Source: Botryococcus braunii (lineage: Eukaryota > Chlorophyta > Trebouxiophyceae). Taken from it: DNA of 64,000 bases. The position numbers were made by a program, and so were the translations under genes. Below the pieces are notes generated by a model that was not told where the DNA came from, did not search any database, and worked only from the letters and a program-made list of their open reading frames with translations. The DNA lies in assembly GCA_002005505.1 (NCBI GenBank), contig KV908599.1, positions 85,576 through 149,575 on the forward strand. Reading direction: 5' to 3'. Below are positions 45,301 through 57,237 of the stretch, in pieces; position 1 is the stretch's first letter; every line of letters starts with the position of its first letter.

Positions 45301-45878
45301 ACTTTGTTCAGGGCATGCAACGCCTCATCAATGAGGCCAGGATGACCCATCGGGTGGCCACTGCGAGACAAGCGCAGTATGCCAACACCAAACGAAGGGA
45401 CGTTCAATTTGGTGTGGGGGACTGGGTCCTCCTCTCCTCAAAGAACCTCCGTTTCAAGGTGGGCACGCCCAAGCTCCTCCCGCGTTGGGTAGGGCCGTTC
45501 CAAGTCGTGAAACGTGTGGGTACCCAAGCTTATGAGCTTGACCTCCCGGCACGATGGAGGATTCATGATGTCTTTCATGTCTCCAACCTGGAACGGTACC
45601 GGCGGGATGGTTCGATGCAACCCCCACCACCTGCAGAGGTGCTGGAGGGGGAAGATGAGTACGAGGTGGAAGCCTTAATGGACCACCGTCGTGTCAATTC
45701 ACGTGGCCCTCCCAAGTATGAGTACCTTGTCCGCTGGAAGGGTTACTCGTCAGAGCATGACACCTGGGAAGAGAAACGGAACTTGGCAAATGCTCCCAGT
45801 GTTGTAAAGGGATACTGGGACACAGTCAACGCACGGGCACCACGAGGCGGGGCACGCCGTCGTGGGCAGGTTGACTAG
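42300..45878 (+). pseudogene. gypsy-1 pol: protease, RT, RNase H, integrase, chromodomain
   Basis: One frame with in-frame stops at 42516 (TAG), 42792 (TGA) and 44448 (TAG). Protease active site: ATAMLDSGASCNVV. RT (about 42990-43560): [41 protein letters not shown]. In RNase H the first catalytic Asp is replaced by His (FEVHCHASLAGLGAVL). The integrase has the HHCC finger (HYWWPTMLADIERYVLTCHL), TMDFITQLP and the Glu motif TDGQTERVN. Its second Asp is replaced by Gly (VVVSGRDKLFTSHF). A chromodomain is at the end (EYEVEALMDHR ... EYLVRWKGYSSEHDTWE), which in chromoviruses guides insertion to chromatin marks. Confidence 0.9.
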
Positions 45879-46307
45879 GGGAAACACAGCAGCACGAGCC
45901 TGTCAAGCTGCGTCACCGGGGGGTCGTGGTTTACCCATACGTTCGCGTGATCACAGAACGTCCCCTGACTCGGTGGCTAAGTGTCGTCCAGCCCCGGCCC
46001 CTACTATCCGCCCTGAAGCTAGCAACTTCACTGCTTCTTTATGGGAACCTGTACACGTGGAGTGTACATTTGTTCACGCCGACGACTGCCCTTTGGGCCC
46101 CGTCACTGCGGGATTCTGGTCTAGGCGTACCATAGAGATACCTCAGGCAAGTGTACACCCAGGCTGCGGTCTGGTGTCTGGAGGAGACTCGCCGGCTCAA
46201 AGTGTGATGTATAGAAGTGTGGCAGTGACCTTCTATACGCCTCTGCCTGTGACTGTGGCTTGCTTTGGCAGGCCTCACGGGAGCTCGGTCACCTAGGAGG
46301 GGGAGAA
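45879..46307 (+). other. gypsy-1 3' untranslated region with polypurine tract
   Basis: No gene. The last 16 bp before the LTR are purine-rich (AGGAGGGGGAGAA), the expected plus-strand primer. Confidence 0.7.
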
Positions 46308-46470
46308 TGTAGCGCGCGGCAGGCAGACTCCGCCAGGGTTAGCCCCGTCGGATGCCAAGCGGTACATTAGGCTAGGCGTAGCCTCTTTAGGCTTCGCGCT
46401 AGTACATACGGTGTGGCGCTCGGGCCACACTGGCACTTTCATCGGTGCAAACAATTCGGATAACTTTACA
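46308..46470 (+). repeat. gypsy-1 3' LTR (163 bp)
   Basis: Starts TGTAGCGCGCGG, ends TTTACA, and is the counterpart of 4801-4963. TSD CGGAA follows at 46471-46475. Confidence 0.9.
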
Positions 46471-46841
46471 CGGAAATGTTTTGTCGAACACCTTGGGGTT
46501 CAGCTCGATCAGCACGGCGGGGGTCGTGAGCAACTCCTTGAGTGTTTCGAACGGCACGTATCTCATCAATGCGTCGGGGATCTTCCAGCGAGTCGTAGAT
46601 ACCCACATGAGTTATCCGAATCTTGCAAATTTCGTTTAGTCATCTGGTTTGGCACAGGTCGCGACCAGCTCTCTCACGACCATAGCAGGGACAACTCTTC
46701 AGGTGGCTGGCAACGTCTCTAGCAGTTACTTGTTGGGCAACGCCTCGCAACTCACAGGCTTAACAAACAGCCAGCTCCCCTCTTCCATCAACGTCCCTGG
46801 TGCCATCGTGTCGAACACCTCTATCTCAACAGCTGGTAATG
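46471..46841 (+). pseudogene. Viral fibre gene, fragment 3 of 4
   Basis: About 123 codons with the repeats NVLSNTLGFSSISTAG and YLLGNASQLTGLTNSQLPSS, then IVSNTSISTAGNV. One in-frame TAG is at 46637. The left edge is the gypsy-1 TSD and joins fragment 2 in frame. The right edge is the gypsy-2 TSD (TAATG, 46837-46841) and joins fragment 4 in frame, since the inserted DNA plus one TSD copy is 11771 bp and the codon phase on both sides agrees. Confidence 0.85.
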
Positions 46842-47102
46842 TGTAGCGTTAACTAAGCGGAAGAGGTTTTTATGAGACAGTGAGACGTTCGTGGTGTGCA
46901 ACGAAAGAGTGTTACATGATTGATTCGCAAGCCCACTCTTAAACCCAGGGTGGGTTGAATTATACTGTACTGCCTCAGACGCGTAGTCGGGCAACCGAGC
47001 GAACTATCTGAGCGAGGTTGTACTGCGAACCCAGATCACATGGCAAGTCAATGAGCAATGCCAAGGACCATACTAGAGCATTATACCCTAGGAAATGCTA
47101 CA
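46842..47102 (-). repeat. gypsy-2 3' LTR (261 bp)
   Basis: On plus it starts TGTAGCGTTAAC and ends ATGCTACA. It looks identical to 58347-58607 over the whole length, suggesting a young insertion. Confidence 0.93.
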
Positions 47103-47856
47103 TGCCCTCCCCCTTGGCATAAGCTATGAGATGGTGTTTATGGCAATGGAGCCACAAACGTAAGACAGGGGTATCACGAACCCTGCTTACTGTAACTATA
47201 GATAATCACACCTCCTATAGTTACCAAACCAGCAAGTCGGAGGATGAAGTCCACAAAGCAATTTAGCACGACACAGACGAGGGACTCATCTGCTCAATGC
47301 TCGAATACCTTAACATTCTAAGGACTATCGTCTGCAAGGCGGATCCTCTAACTTAGGGGACGAACTCTCTAGACAGCACTCACACCAGTGATGAAACAAT
47401 TAGGTTGAGTCATTAGACTAGCACTTGTCCAAACCTTAGGTCCAGTTACCCTGCACTGCAGTGTAACCTTCGCTTGAGGTGGCTTTCCAACTAAAGGCAT
47501 AAGGCACATCGTCTAGAGCAGCAAGCTATACACAACTAACTGCCACATAGTGTATCTCATGGGTAAGATACCAAAGCAAGTTACTCATGCACGGAACTAC
47601 AATTTGCAGCTACACTGCCACAGCAAGTGCATCACAAAATGGAGCCGTGGGTCAAGGAAACATAACCCATGCAAAGCATATAAATAAGAGACATGCATGC
47701 AACCCAATTCATGATCCCTCCCCCTCCCAGACCCTTCCACCCTCCCTCCCTCTCAGATCCAAGCTGGCTGGCGAAGTCCAAGGGTCATCAGCCGCAAATG
47801 GCTGGAAAAGTCTCAAGGCCGCAAGTGGCTCAACAAGGGATGCCCGCAAGTGGGAC
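47103..47856 (-). other. gypsy-2 3' untranslated region
   Basis: No gene. The short Ser/Pro-rich plus frame at 47587-48054 overlaps the end of pol and is a shadow. Confidence 0.6.
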
Positions 47857-50567
47857 TTAAGAAAGGACTGGGGCAGCTGCCACGTCGTCTGCCAAGTGGC
47901 GAACATGGGCAAGGGGCTCCCAAGTGTTCTCAGTCTCATCATAGCCCATCCATTTGACCAAGTACCGCCAAGACTTTCCAACCCTCTTTTTAGCAATGAT
48001 GGCCTCAACTTCATAAACGCCGCCACGCTTATCTGCATACAAAGGAGGTGGTGAAGTAACAGTCACTGGTACAGATGAAGACACATAAGGTTTCAGCTGG
48101 GAAACATGAAACACAGGATGAATGTTCACAGTCTCAGGCAAAATAAGTCTAAAAGCACGAGTACCAACTGCTGCAGCAATAGTAAAGGGCCCAAAATACT
48201 TAGCTGATAGTTTTGACGAGAGCCCAGGTGAAAGCTGGTTCTTCCTTGCAGCCAGCAACACCTGGTCCCCCACCTTGAAAGGGTGGTCTCGTCTCTTTCT
48301 ATCTGCATAAGACTTCTGCCGTTGCTGTGCAGAGGCAAGATTAGACTTGGCACTTTTCAAGGCAGTCTGCAGCCCCTCAACCCACTCAGACACAGCAGGA
48401 TTTGCAGAACGTGAAGGAACAGCAGAAGACAAGGGAGTAAGGGGATGGCGCCCGTGATTCAGGAAGAAGGGTGTCTGCAGTGTGGAAGCCTGGAGAGAGT
48501 TATTGTAAGCAAACTCCACCATGCTTAAATACTTGCACCAGTCATCCTGTCTCGGCCCCACAAACCCTCTTAACATGTCTTCCATGGTCCGATTCATTCT
48601 CTCTGTCTGCCCGTCTGTCTGAGGGTGGTAAGCAGTAGACATAGCAATCTCAGTACCCAATAATTTAACAAAGGCCTTCCAAAAATGGCTAGTGAACCTC
48701 GGATCTCTATCACTCACAATGGAGGTAGGCATTCCAAATCTCACAAAGACCCTGTCTATAAACAGTTGTGCAAGTTGAGGTGCATTGATGGTTTTAGTGC
48801 ATGCAGCCAAGACACACAACTTAGAAAACCTATCCACAAATACCACAATAGAATCAAACCCACAACAGACAGGTAAATCAGTCACTAAATCAAGGGAAAC
48901 GCTCTGCCAAGGTCCATCTGGAATGGGCAGTGGCTGAAGCAAACCATAAGGTACGGCTCCAGTTCCTTTAGTGCGCTGGCAGGTGTCACAAGACCTGCAA
49001 AAGTCCCTGACTGATGAGCTGAGACGTGGCCACCAAAACTCCCTGCACACTAGCTCATACATCTTGTTAATACCAAGATGGCCAAAAAAGGGTGTGGTAT
49101 GGCACTCTCTCAGCACCTTCTCTCTCAATGCATCAGGTACATAGACCTTCCCTGATTGCACAGAATAAGGTACAGAGTCCCTCAATACCAAAACACCTTC
49201 ATCCACAAGTTTAGCAACTGTGGGATCAGAAACACAAAGCAAGGCAATCTCTTGTAAGAGAGAAGAGACAGCAACAGAGGAGACATGCATCACTGCAAGG
49301 TCAACACGCCTAGACAAGGCATCTGCAACCACATTATCAGTGCCTTTAACATACTTTATATCAGGCATAAACCTCATAATCTCAGTGAGCCAACGTTCCT
49401 GCCTACTAGTCCTAACAGGAGCAGTCAGTAAGTACTTTAAAGTCTGCTGATCAGTGTGTACAGTAAACTTAGCACCCAGCAATAAATGTTTCCATTTAAG
49501 CAAAGCATGAACAAGAGCCAACAATTCTCTATCATACGGGGCCAACTTCCTCTCAGGGGGCTGGAGTTTCCTGGACTCGAAGGCGACGGGCTGCAGTCCC
49601 TGGCCTTGATCCTGCTGCAAAACAGCACCCACAGCAAAGCCTGAGGCATCTACATGTACAACAAAAGGTTTGTCTAAATCAGGCATCAACAAACAAGGAG
49701 GAGAAGAACCAAGATCTTTCAATGCAATGAAGGCTTCCCTCTGGGGTCCCTCCCAGGTCCAAGGCACATCCTTCTTAAGCAACTCAGTCATAGGATAAGC
49801 AACATCTGCAAAATGGTCAATAAAAGTGTCATAGTACTGTGTCAACCCAAGGAACCCTCTCAACTGTGACACATTACAAGGAGTGGGCCAATCCTGAATG
49901 GCAGCAACCTTCCTAGGATCCACCTTAATCCCATCCGGTGTCAACAGGTGCCCAAGGTATTCCACCTGCTTGGCAGCAAATTCACACTTAGACCTTTTAC
50001 AGTAAAATTTATGTTCCCTCAGCGCTGACAAGACAGTTCTCAAATGCTCCATATGTTCTGCAACGGATTTAGAATAGATAAGGATATCATCTAGGTATAC
50101 CAGTACAAATCTGTCAAGAAAGGGAGCCAAGACAGAGTTCATTACAGCCTGGTGGCAGGTGCATTAGTCAATCCAAAAGGCATCACAGTAAATTCATAAT
50201 GGCCATAACGGGTCTTAAATGCAGTCTTTTCTATACTGTCTTCATGCATACGTATCTGATGATAACCAGAAGCCAGATCAAGTTTAGAAAAGATACAACT
50301 ACCATGAAGTTGTTCAAACATCTCATCAATTCTAGGCAAAGGATGCTGGTTCCTAACAGTAATCCTATTCAAAGCTCTATAGTCAATACACAAACGCCAG
50401 CCACCATCCTTCTTTGGAACAAATAGAATGGGTGCACCAAAGGGTGAGGTTGATGGGCGGATGAAGCCTCGCTCCAGGAGCTCCTGTAACTGCGCACGAA
50501 GTTCAGCAAGCTGAGCTCCAGACAGTGGATATATACGAGAGGCTGGAGGAGTTGCGTCCGGCTCCAA
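47857..50567 (-). pseudogene. gypsy-2 pol: RT, RNase H, integrase, chromodomain
   Basis: Frame 50567-50142 holds the RT N-terminal part ([29 protein letters not shown]). It is broken by a deletion of about four bases and resumes as frame 50142-47857 (761 aa), starting just before LVYLDDILIYSKS. RNase H has an intact first Asp (FVVHVDASGFAVGAVL). The integrase has the zinc finger (FFGHLGINKMYELVCREFWW ... CDTCQ), the first Asp (SLDLVTDLP), an intact second Asp (SIVSDRDPRFTSHFW) and Glu (TDGQTERMN). The chromodomain is YEVEAIIAKKR ... YLVKWMGYDETENTWEP. Apart from the RT deletion and the gypsy-3 insertion it is well kept. Confidence 0.9.
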
Positions 50568-50626
50568 TCTGATATGGTGGTCTCCAGCACGAGAAGGAGG
50601 GAGGCCTTCAGGAAGTCCAGACAGTA

Positions 50627-51118
50627 TGTAGTGAGGTGCCGCGTCAGCGCGACGCGTCTCACGTCCCCTGCGCGTAGGATGTGCGCGTAAGCATAATGTT
50701 CGTAATGGTGTGCGCGTAGTTCATGTTTCTTCGTGCCCTTTGGGATACGAGTAGATCTCGTTGTCCTTGTGTGTAGGAAAATGACTGTAATATCCTAGTG
50801 GGTCTCCTCTCGTCATCCATATCGTTATGCTCGCGAGAGCATCTCGTAGAGGGACGACGTAGCCGGATCCGCGCATAGGTGGACTAGGAACTCGGGTGGT
50901 TATCATTGTCTTTGGGTTTTTGCTGCTACGAGTGAGACATCTAGCATTCTCTACATTGTTCATTATATATTGTTCTTTGGAGACTCGGACGACCTGCGTG
51001 AGGAGGGCTGCGAACTTGTAACGGATTGGAACTTCGATTTCTACCTTCGGTGTCACCCTTGCCTGATACCCTTGCTTAGCTTGTTATAAATCTTAGTTAC
51101 ACGTCTCACTTCGTTAAA
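50627..51118 (+). repeat. gypsy-3 5' LTR (492 bp)
   Basis: Looks identical to 55567-56058, so the insertion is probably recent. A 111-aa minus frame is present in both LTRs and has no known match. Confidence 0.93.
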
Positions 51119-51200
51119 TTGGTATCGGCGAGGCGGTTAGAGCCTCGAACCGAAGGGAGACGTAGGGAAGGTTGTAATTGCATTGTTCCATTGCAACATG

Positions 51201-52405
51201 ATGGCGGTTAAACGGAAAGGAAACAAGTACTCCGGTCTCCCCCTTAAAGAGAAAGAAATTTTGGAAGGTTTGGAAAAGGAAGGTATTGAAGTCGATGATC
51301 TTTTGGAAGAGTCCGAAACGGAATTGCATCTGGCCCCATCGCCCAAACCGACCACACCCAAAACGAAACCCAAACCCACTCCTTTGAAGACACCCTTGAA
51401 GAAAAATAAGACTAAATCCCTAATTCTACGGTTATTGAAGCGGATTGAGGCCTTGGAGGGAGAACGAGCATCCAAGCGGACGTCATCCACCACTAACGTC
51501 GTGCGTGTGCCTACACCAGCCATGTTTACAGGAAAAAGAGGAAGCTTCCAATTCTTTGCTAGTAAGGTGGAATCATATGTGAACATTTCAAATGTGTCAA
51601 GGGACAAGTGGGTGGCAGTCGCGCTGCAATGTATGGAGGAGCGACCTACAAAGGTTTGGGGGACATACCTCAAAAGGAAGGAAAGGGAAGGAGGTCAAAC
51701 AGAGCCAACATGGGAAGACTTTAAAAATTTTATGGGAAATCGATACGACTCTACAGATTTGGTTATGGCTGCCCGGCAAAAATTAGACCATGTTTATCAA
51801 GGGCAAGAAAGCGTTGAAAGATACATAGAAAGGTTTATTTCCTTGTTGAGTGATGTAGAAACCGAATATGACATCTGCGAAAATGATAAAATATATATGT
51901 TCCTCAAAGGCCTGAATGCTCCTATTAGAGTTGCTTGCACAGTTAACCCTCAAACTGGTGTCAGGTTCACAAGCCTCGACTCATTGTGCACTTATGTGGT
52001 GCAATATGAAAGCAACTTAAAATCAGGGGGGATGCTGAGGGGACAGGAAGGAAGGAAGGTTCTCAACGTTGTGAAGAGGACTCCAACAAGCACGCCGGCA
52101 TACTTTCCGGGATTCACCCAGGGCCTGTGCTTGGAGCCGTCGGACACAACGTTGGTGGGAAGTTAGATTCTCGGACAAGCGTCCCCTCCGAGCGCCAGTG
52201 TTATTTCTGCAAAAACTTTGGTCACGAGCAATGGCAATGTCAGGCCAAGCGGGACTACTTGCAAAGGAAGAGCAGGCGCGACAGTCAATTGCCCCCACCT
52301 CCTCCTTTCCCCTCTAATCAAGCTCGAGGTGGGCAGTGGAAGGGCCGTGGTGGCCGGGGAGCACATTGGAAGGGAAAAGGGCCGGGGCATAATCCTCAAA
52401 AGTAA
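51201..52405 (+). CDS. gypsy-3 gag with zinc knuckle
   Basis: Frame 51183-52166: a Lys/Glu-rich start (MAVKRKGNKYSGLPLKEKEI; 51201 is the preferred ATG), a Pro/Lys-rich linker, then the gag capsid domain (AVALQCMEERPTKVWGTYLK ... WEDFKNFMGNRYDSTDLVMA ... ESVERYIERFISLLSDVET). A frameshift near 52140 moves the C-terminal CCHC knuckle (CYFCKNFGHEQWQC) to the frame 52127-52405. It would package the element RNA. Confidence 0.8.
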
Positions 52406-52416
52406 ATTCTGAAGCC

Positions 52417-52959
52417 ATGGATGCCACTTGCTTGCATGTTTTGCACTCTCTTGTGGCCTCCAATTTGGGAAAGGAAGGGGTGAACCTTGTGGTGCCAAAT
52501 GTTAGGAAGGCTGAATCTGAGATTTCCAAGTTTTTATGGGAACAAAGGTGCAACCCGTCCCTCACTTGTTGTTTCATTGTGGGAAGGAAAACTTGGAAAA
52601 GTAAGAGTCTCTATGCTCACCGTATGCAAGGAAGGATTGTGGAAGTGTGTTCAGGAAGGAAGGGACAGGCGGTGGACATGAATGGTCAAACTAGTGTATA
52701 CCCATTCTCTTTTGTATGTTGTGTGGTTCCCCCAAGACCCACACTCACCATGGGAAGTGTTACTACTGACTCTCCGCTAGCTATGACCTTTCCGGCGAAT
52801 GTTAAGGGGAAAATCCTTTCAGTGTTGTTTGACTGGTGGACATCACCGGGGAGGACGCCTCAAGTGAGGCCGACTTGGCGGACACCGACAAATCTATGGA
52901 CGACACCCCCGTCGTCACAAAACCCCCCAGTAGTACCGGTACCCTCTCCCCAGAATTGA
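52417..52959 (+). pseudogene. gypsy-3 protease-region remnant
   Basis: A 180-aa frame with no clear DSG active site. HVLHSLVASNLGKEG and the later Pro-rich stretch are unassigned. It sits where protease and the N-terminal RT should be, so part of pol has been deleted. Confidence 0.5.
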
Positions 52960-54208
52960 CGATCTGTTGGATAGGCTTAAGGGAGCCAAGGTGTTTTCGA
53001 GCTTGGACTTGTTGTCTGGGTACCATCAAGTGCGACTTCGCAAGGAGGATGTGCCTAAAACTGCCTTCAGGACCCCTTTTGGCTTGTACGAATTTCTTGT
53101 ACTTCCCTTTGGTTTGACCAACGCGCCCGCGACATTTCAACGGCTTATGAATGAGGTTTTTCACGACTTTATAAGGGAAGGCTTTGTGGTTGTATACTAG
53201 GATGATGTGCTCATTTATAGCAAAACGGAAGAGGAACACCTTCTGCAGTTGGACAGAGTTTTCACCCGTCTACGCGAACATCAACTCCTGGCAAAACTTG
53301 TCAAATGCTCTTTCTTTGAGAAACAATTGAAATACTTGGGACACATCATTGGGGAAAATGGGTTGGAAGTGGATATGGATAAAGTCAAGGTGGTGCAGGA
53401 GTGGCCTACGCCCACAAACGTAACGGAAGTTAGGAGGTTTCTTGGGTTGTCTAATTACTTTCGAAAGTTTATTCAGAACTACAGTATCCTGGCAACCCCA
53501 TTGACAGCTCTCTCTGGGGCAAAAGCACCTTGGAAGTGGGGACAGGAACAACAGGAAGCATTTGACAACATAAAGGAAGCTTTGGTAAGTGCCCCTATCT
53601 TAACACTCCCGGACGTACGTCGGCCATTTAAGGTAGTGTGCGATGCATGCGATTACGGCGTGGGAGCTGTGCTGTTTCAAGATGGGAAGGTTTGTGCGTA
53701 TTTCAGTAAAAAGTTGGGAGCAAGCGAGAGGAACTACAGTGCCACGGAACGGGAGTTATTGGCTGTAGTGTATGCTCTCACGGAATGGAGGTGTTATTTG
53801 TTAGGTAAGCCAGTAACGGTGGTGACGGATCACAAGTGCAACACCTTCTTGGGTCAACAGGTGGGGCTTAGTCCTCGGAGGGCTCGGTGGGCCGAGCGCC
53901 TGCAGGAGTTTGAGATTGAATGGGTATGGGAACCGGGCAAGACCAACATTGCGGATCCGCTCTCCAGGTGTCACTCAACACCCTGGACCTGGGGGGAGGG
54001 ACAATGGGGCTGCTGTGGCCGGGGCTGCCCTCCGGCGCAAGCGTCGGCGCACCAGTCCGGACTCCCTCACCCCCTCCAGCCGGGATGTCGAGGGTACCCT
54101 CACAGCTCAGGTCCGCAAGGTCCCCAAGGTCACGCTCCCGGGGCCCGCTCACGAGACCCCAAGCTCCCTCGGCACGATGGAGCAAATCGGGTTGGCCAGC
54201 CCGAGTGA
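52952..54208 (+). pseudogene. gypsy-3 RT (partial) and RNase H
   Basis: RT starts inside the palm ([58 protein letters not shown]). The catalytic box reads VVY-stop-DD: the residue before the two Asp is a TAG at 53198-53200. The frame then continues as VLIYSKTEEEH and the connection domain to RNase H (FKVVCDACDYGVGAVLFQDG) and the end VVTDHKCNTFLG. After about 53960 the frame runs into low-quality sequence. Confidence 0.85.
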
Positions 54209-54890
54209 GCTTACCCGCGAGACCGATGGGTACGAATCCCTACTTGGCAAACTTGAGAAGGCTTACACATACGATCCGTGGTTGGCAGCGCGTGCGAATA
54301 GAAGGAAGGTTAGTCTAAAGGGAGGCTTTTGGGAGAGGAATGGACGGAAATATGTTCCTGCATTGTTTGAGGAAAGGAAAGATGGGGAACTTGTCGTGGA
54401 GAACCTACGACGTGGAATTTTGGAAGCTTTACATGATCCACCTCATGTTGGTCACCCTGGAGTAACTCGCATGTACGAGCTTGTAACAAGGGAATGGTAT
54501 TGGCCGGGAATGTATGAGGATGTCAAAGCCTATGTTGCTCATTGTGACTCTTGTCAACGAGTCAAGGCTCGGAATACTTTGCCTGCTGGTCTTCTTCACC
54601 CCTTGCAAATACCAGGAAGGAAGTGGCAAAGTGTGTCTATGGACTTTATTACTAACCTCCCACAGACCCCAAGTGGAAATGATGCTATTTGATTTGTCGT
54701 GGATAGGCTTAACAAGTGTGCTCATTTTGCTGCTACAACAATGAAAGCTGATGCTTATACTCTAGCACAATTGTTAAGGACATGGGTGTGGATGTATCGT
54801 GGATCCCGGGTGTGGTGGCATTGTGGATCACAAGCCACTCACTGGCGAACGCGGCCGCACTCTGGACGATCCGAACGAGCCAAATGAGGA
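53910..54890 (+). pseudogene. gypsy-3 integrase, truncated
   Basis: A shifted frame carries the linker and the integrase zinc finger (PPHVGHPGVTRMYELVTREW, CDSCQRVKARNTLPAGLLHP) and the first Asp (SVSMDFITNLPQTPSG). A TGA lies at 54690, after NDAI. The next segment (FVVDRLNKCAHFAATTMKAD) leads on to about 54780 and then similarity ends; the second Asp and the Glu are missing. The rest up to the 3' LTR (54890-55566) holds no recognised gene. Confidence 0.75.
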
Positions 54891-55566
54891 TAGCTGGAAA
54901 TAACTTGCACAGGTCACGCGTTGTTGCCACAATAAAGTGGAAGAATACAGAGAGAGTCACGGGCTCCCGCCATTGCCTCCCAAGGGCACGACTTCTAGGG
55001 TCCACCCTTAGGGTCCCGTCGACCGGTTGGCCCTCCTTGGAGGGGTCTCTCTGTATGGCCATATGGACTTTGGATAGGCTAGGGTAAGGCTGCCTTACCC
55101 GGTAGGGTTGACCATGGGTCCCTTACCTGGATAGATTTTTGTGCACATTAGGTGTATGGCCTTTTCACTTCACTACCACACCTGATCAATATGGTGCAAT
55201 ACTGGCGTAATACTGGACTATATGTGGAAATTGGACTCCCCTTGGACTCTGGACTTTTGGACATCTGGACTTTTAGCTCTGCCCTTGTGTCTCATTTTGG
55301 CTGTTCATCATGTGGACTTTCGTTTTTCTTTCAGTGTTTTGTCTTTTGTTCTGTTAGTCATGCCTGATCCTTGTTGTTATTGCATTATGGTGGGGACCCC
55401 GATACGCAGCATTCGGCTGGGGTCTGGCAACACGGGAGGCGGGTTGCCCGTAGGTCTAAGTCTGAGTCTCCGCATGTTGGAAGGTCTTGTTCCTTTGTTT
55501 GTCTTGTCTGTTTGTTGTTGCGCTCTGCCTTCTGCGCGGGGACGCACAGGAATAAGGGGGGGAGTA

Positions 55567-56058
55567 TGTAGTGAGGTGCCGCGTCAGCGCGACGCGTCTC
55601 ACGTCCCCTGCGCGTAGGATGTGCGCGTAAGCATAATGTTCGTAATGGTGTGCGCGTAGTTCATGTTTCTTCGTGCCCTTTGGGATACGAGTAGATCTCG
55701 TTGTCCTTGTGTGTAGGAAAATGACTGTAATATCCTAGTGGGTCTCCTCTCGTCATCCATATCGTTATGCTCGCGAGAGCATCTCGTAGAGGGACGACGT
55801 AGCCGGATCCGCGCATAGGTGGACTAGGAACTCGGGTGGTTATCATTGTCTTTGGGTTTTTGCTGCTACGAGTGAGACATCTAGCATTCTCTACATTGTT
55901 CATTATATATTGTTCTTTGGAGACTCGGACGACCTGCGTGAGGAGGGCTGCGAACTTGTAACGGATTGGAACTTCGATTTCTACCTTCGGTGTCACCCTT
56001 GCCTGATACCCTTGCTTAGCTTGTTATAAATCTTAGTTACACGTCTCACTTCGTTAAA
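55567..56058 (+). repeat. gypsy-3 3' LTR (492 bp)
   Basis: Second copy of 50627-51118. A purine tract (AAGGGGGGGAGTA) precedes it and the TSD CAGTA follows. Confidence 0.93.
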
Positions 56059-56793
56059 CAGTACATCCTTAAACTCCTGCAAAAGCTCCTCCAACTCTGG
56101 CACATTGTGTGCATCAGTATCTGGACTGTCAGTCACTGCATTTAATTGAACAACATAGATTGATTCACCCAACTTCACCATCTCTTCTACTTCCATAGAT
56201 GAGATCACATATTCTGGCATGCCTGACCTCTGACACCCCAACAATACATGTGTTTTGTTGTCATGAGTCAAGGACACAGCATTCAATTTCCAATTAACAA
56301 CTGGGTTAAAAGCAGTGAGCCAAGGTTTGCCCAAGACAAGATCATAATACATCAACTCAGTAGGGAGGCAGGTGACTCTAAAACCCAATGTCCCAACAGT
56401 CAGGTCAGTTGACACACTATGTCCTACCATAGATGTTCTCCCATCAGCCACTCTTACAGTAACATGTGAACTCAAAGATTCAGTGGGAAGGGCAAGCTCC
56501 TGCACAAGTTTATCATCAATAAAATTTGCAGATGCTCCACTGTCTAACAAAATCCTGACAGTCCTACCAGCAAGAGTTCCCTCAAACTCAATACAAGTAG
56601 CTGAAAGATCAGGACCATCCACAATGTGTCTACTGTCTAGCTGGACAAAAGAGTCAAAACAGGTTGCAGGCAGTGGCTTCTTCTTCACACCGAGACAGCC
56701 AGACTGTACCAAACAACTAAACAAGGGCAAGCCTGTATGGGAATTGCAATGGGGTGTGCACATAGTGGTGGAAGATAAACCCAATGCAGCCAA
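56059..56793 (-). pseudogene. gypsy-2 aspartic protease region
   Basis: The active site VRILLDSGASANFIDDKLV is present, with flanking strands (GTLAGRTVRILL, LTVGTLGFRVTCLPTELMYY, DLVLGKPWLTAFNPVVNW) of a retropepsin fold. The frame runs on to LEELLQEFKDVLF, the pre-RT linker, where gypsy-3 is inserted. It cuts the gag-pol polyprotein. Confidence 0.85.
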
Positions 56794-57237
56794 AATGTAG
56801 CCGAAAGTAGCAATTCATGTGATTGCTGTGAAGTAGTCCCTTCCAGCACCTGTCCACAGTGACTTGAACAAGAAAGCACAGTCAATCTGGTCCCTGGTAA
56901 CAACTGTGACACAAGCTGGCTGACAGAATCCTCTCTATCACTACTATCAACAAACAAAACAACATGAGCATCACTATCAATAAGGTGAGGAGCTGCATCT
57001 CTCTTACACATGCTCTCAGGACTAGCTAGGTCACTGGCAGAGGGGGATGTCTGAAACTCTCTACACAAACCATGCCCACCTACAATATGGGTCATGAAAT
57101 TATGGTAACAACTGTGGAAATAATTCTGCAGATGACCAAGCTCATACAAAACAGGAATACCATACTGGGGCTCTGAACAGTTGGCTGGCATCATAAACAG
57201 GACTCACACTGCTGTTTTACCAAGAAAGACCCACAAA
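56794..57237 (-). pseudogene. gypsy-2 gag-pol linker
   Basis: Frame 57194-56685 (169 aa) lies between the zinc knuckle and the protease. No domain is recognised; it may be a spacer, and its overlap with the protease frame points to a frameshift near 56750. Confidence 0.5.

Larger units (their letters stand above)
39431..46470 (+). mobile_element. gypsy-1: chromodomain Ty3/gypsy element, gag to 3' LTR
   Basis: Order on plus: gag, zinc knuckle, protease, RT, RNase H, integrase, chromodomain, purine tract (AGGAGGGGGAGAA), 3' LTR 46308-46470. The leader and 5' LTR are at 4414-4963 on minus. Gag carries a roughly 1.85-kb insertion. Pol has three in-frame stops and two altered catalytic positions, so the copy is dead. 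Confidence 0.88.
50627..56058 (+). mobile_element. gypsy-3: Ty3/gypsy element nested in gypsy-2 pol
   Basis: LTRs of 492 bp at 50627-51118 and 55567-56058; TSD CAGTA at 50622-50626 and 56059-56063. The primer-binding site TTGGTATCGGCGAGGCGG follows the 5' LTR. LTRs start TGTAGTG but end TTAAA, not the usual CA. It lies between the protease and RT of gypsy-2, which join in frame when it is removed. The inner part has lost most of the protease and the N-terminal RT and lacks much of the integrase. Confidence 0.93.

Noticed and set aside
50721..51056. 111-aa frame in the gypsy-3 LTR (also 55661-55996) as a gene
   Set aside because: Present identically in both LTRs and without a domain; most likely a chance frame in the LTR.
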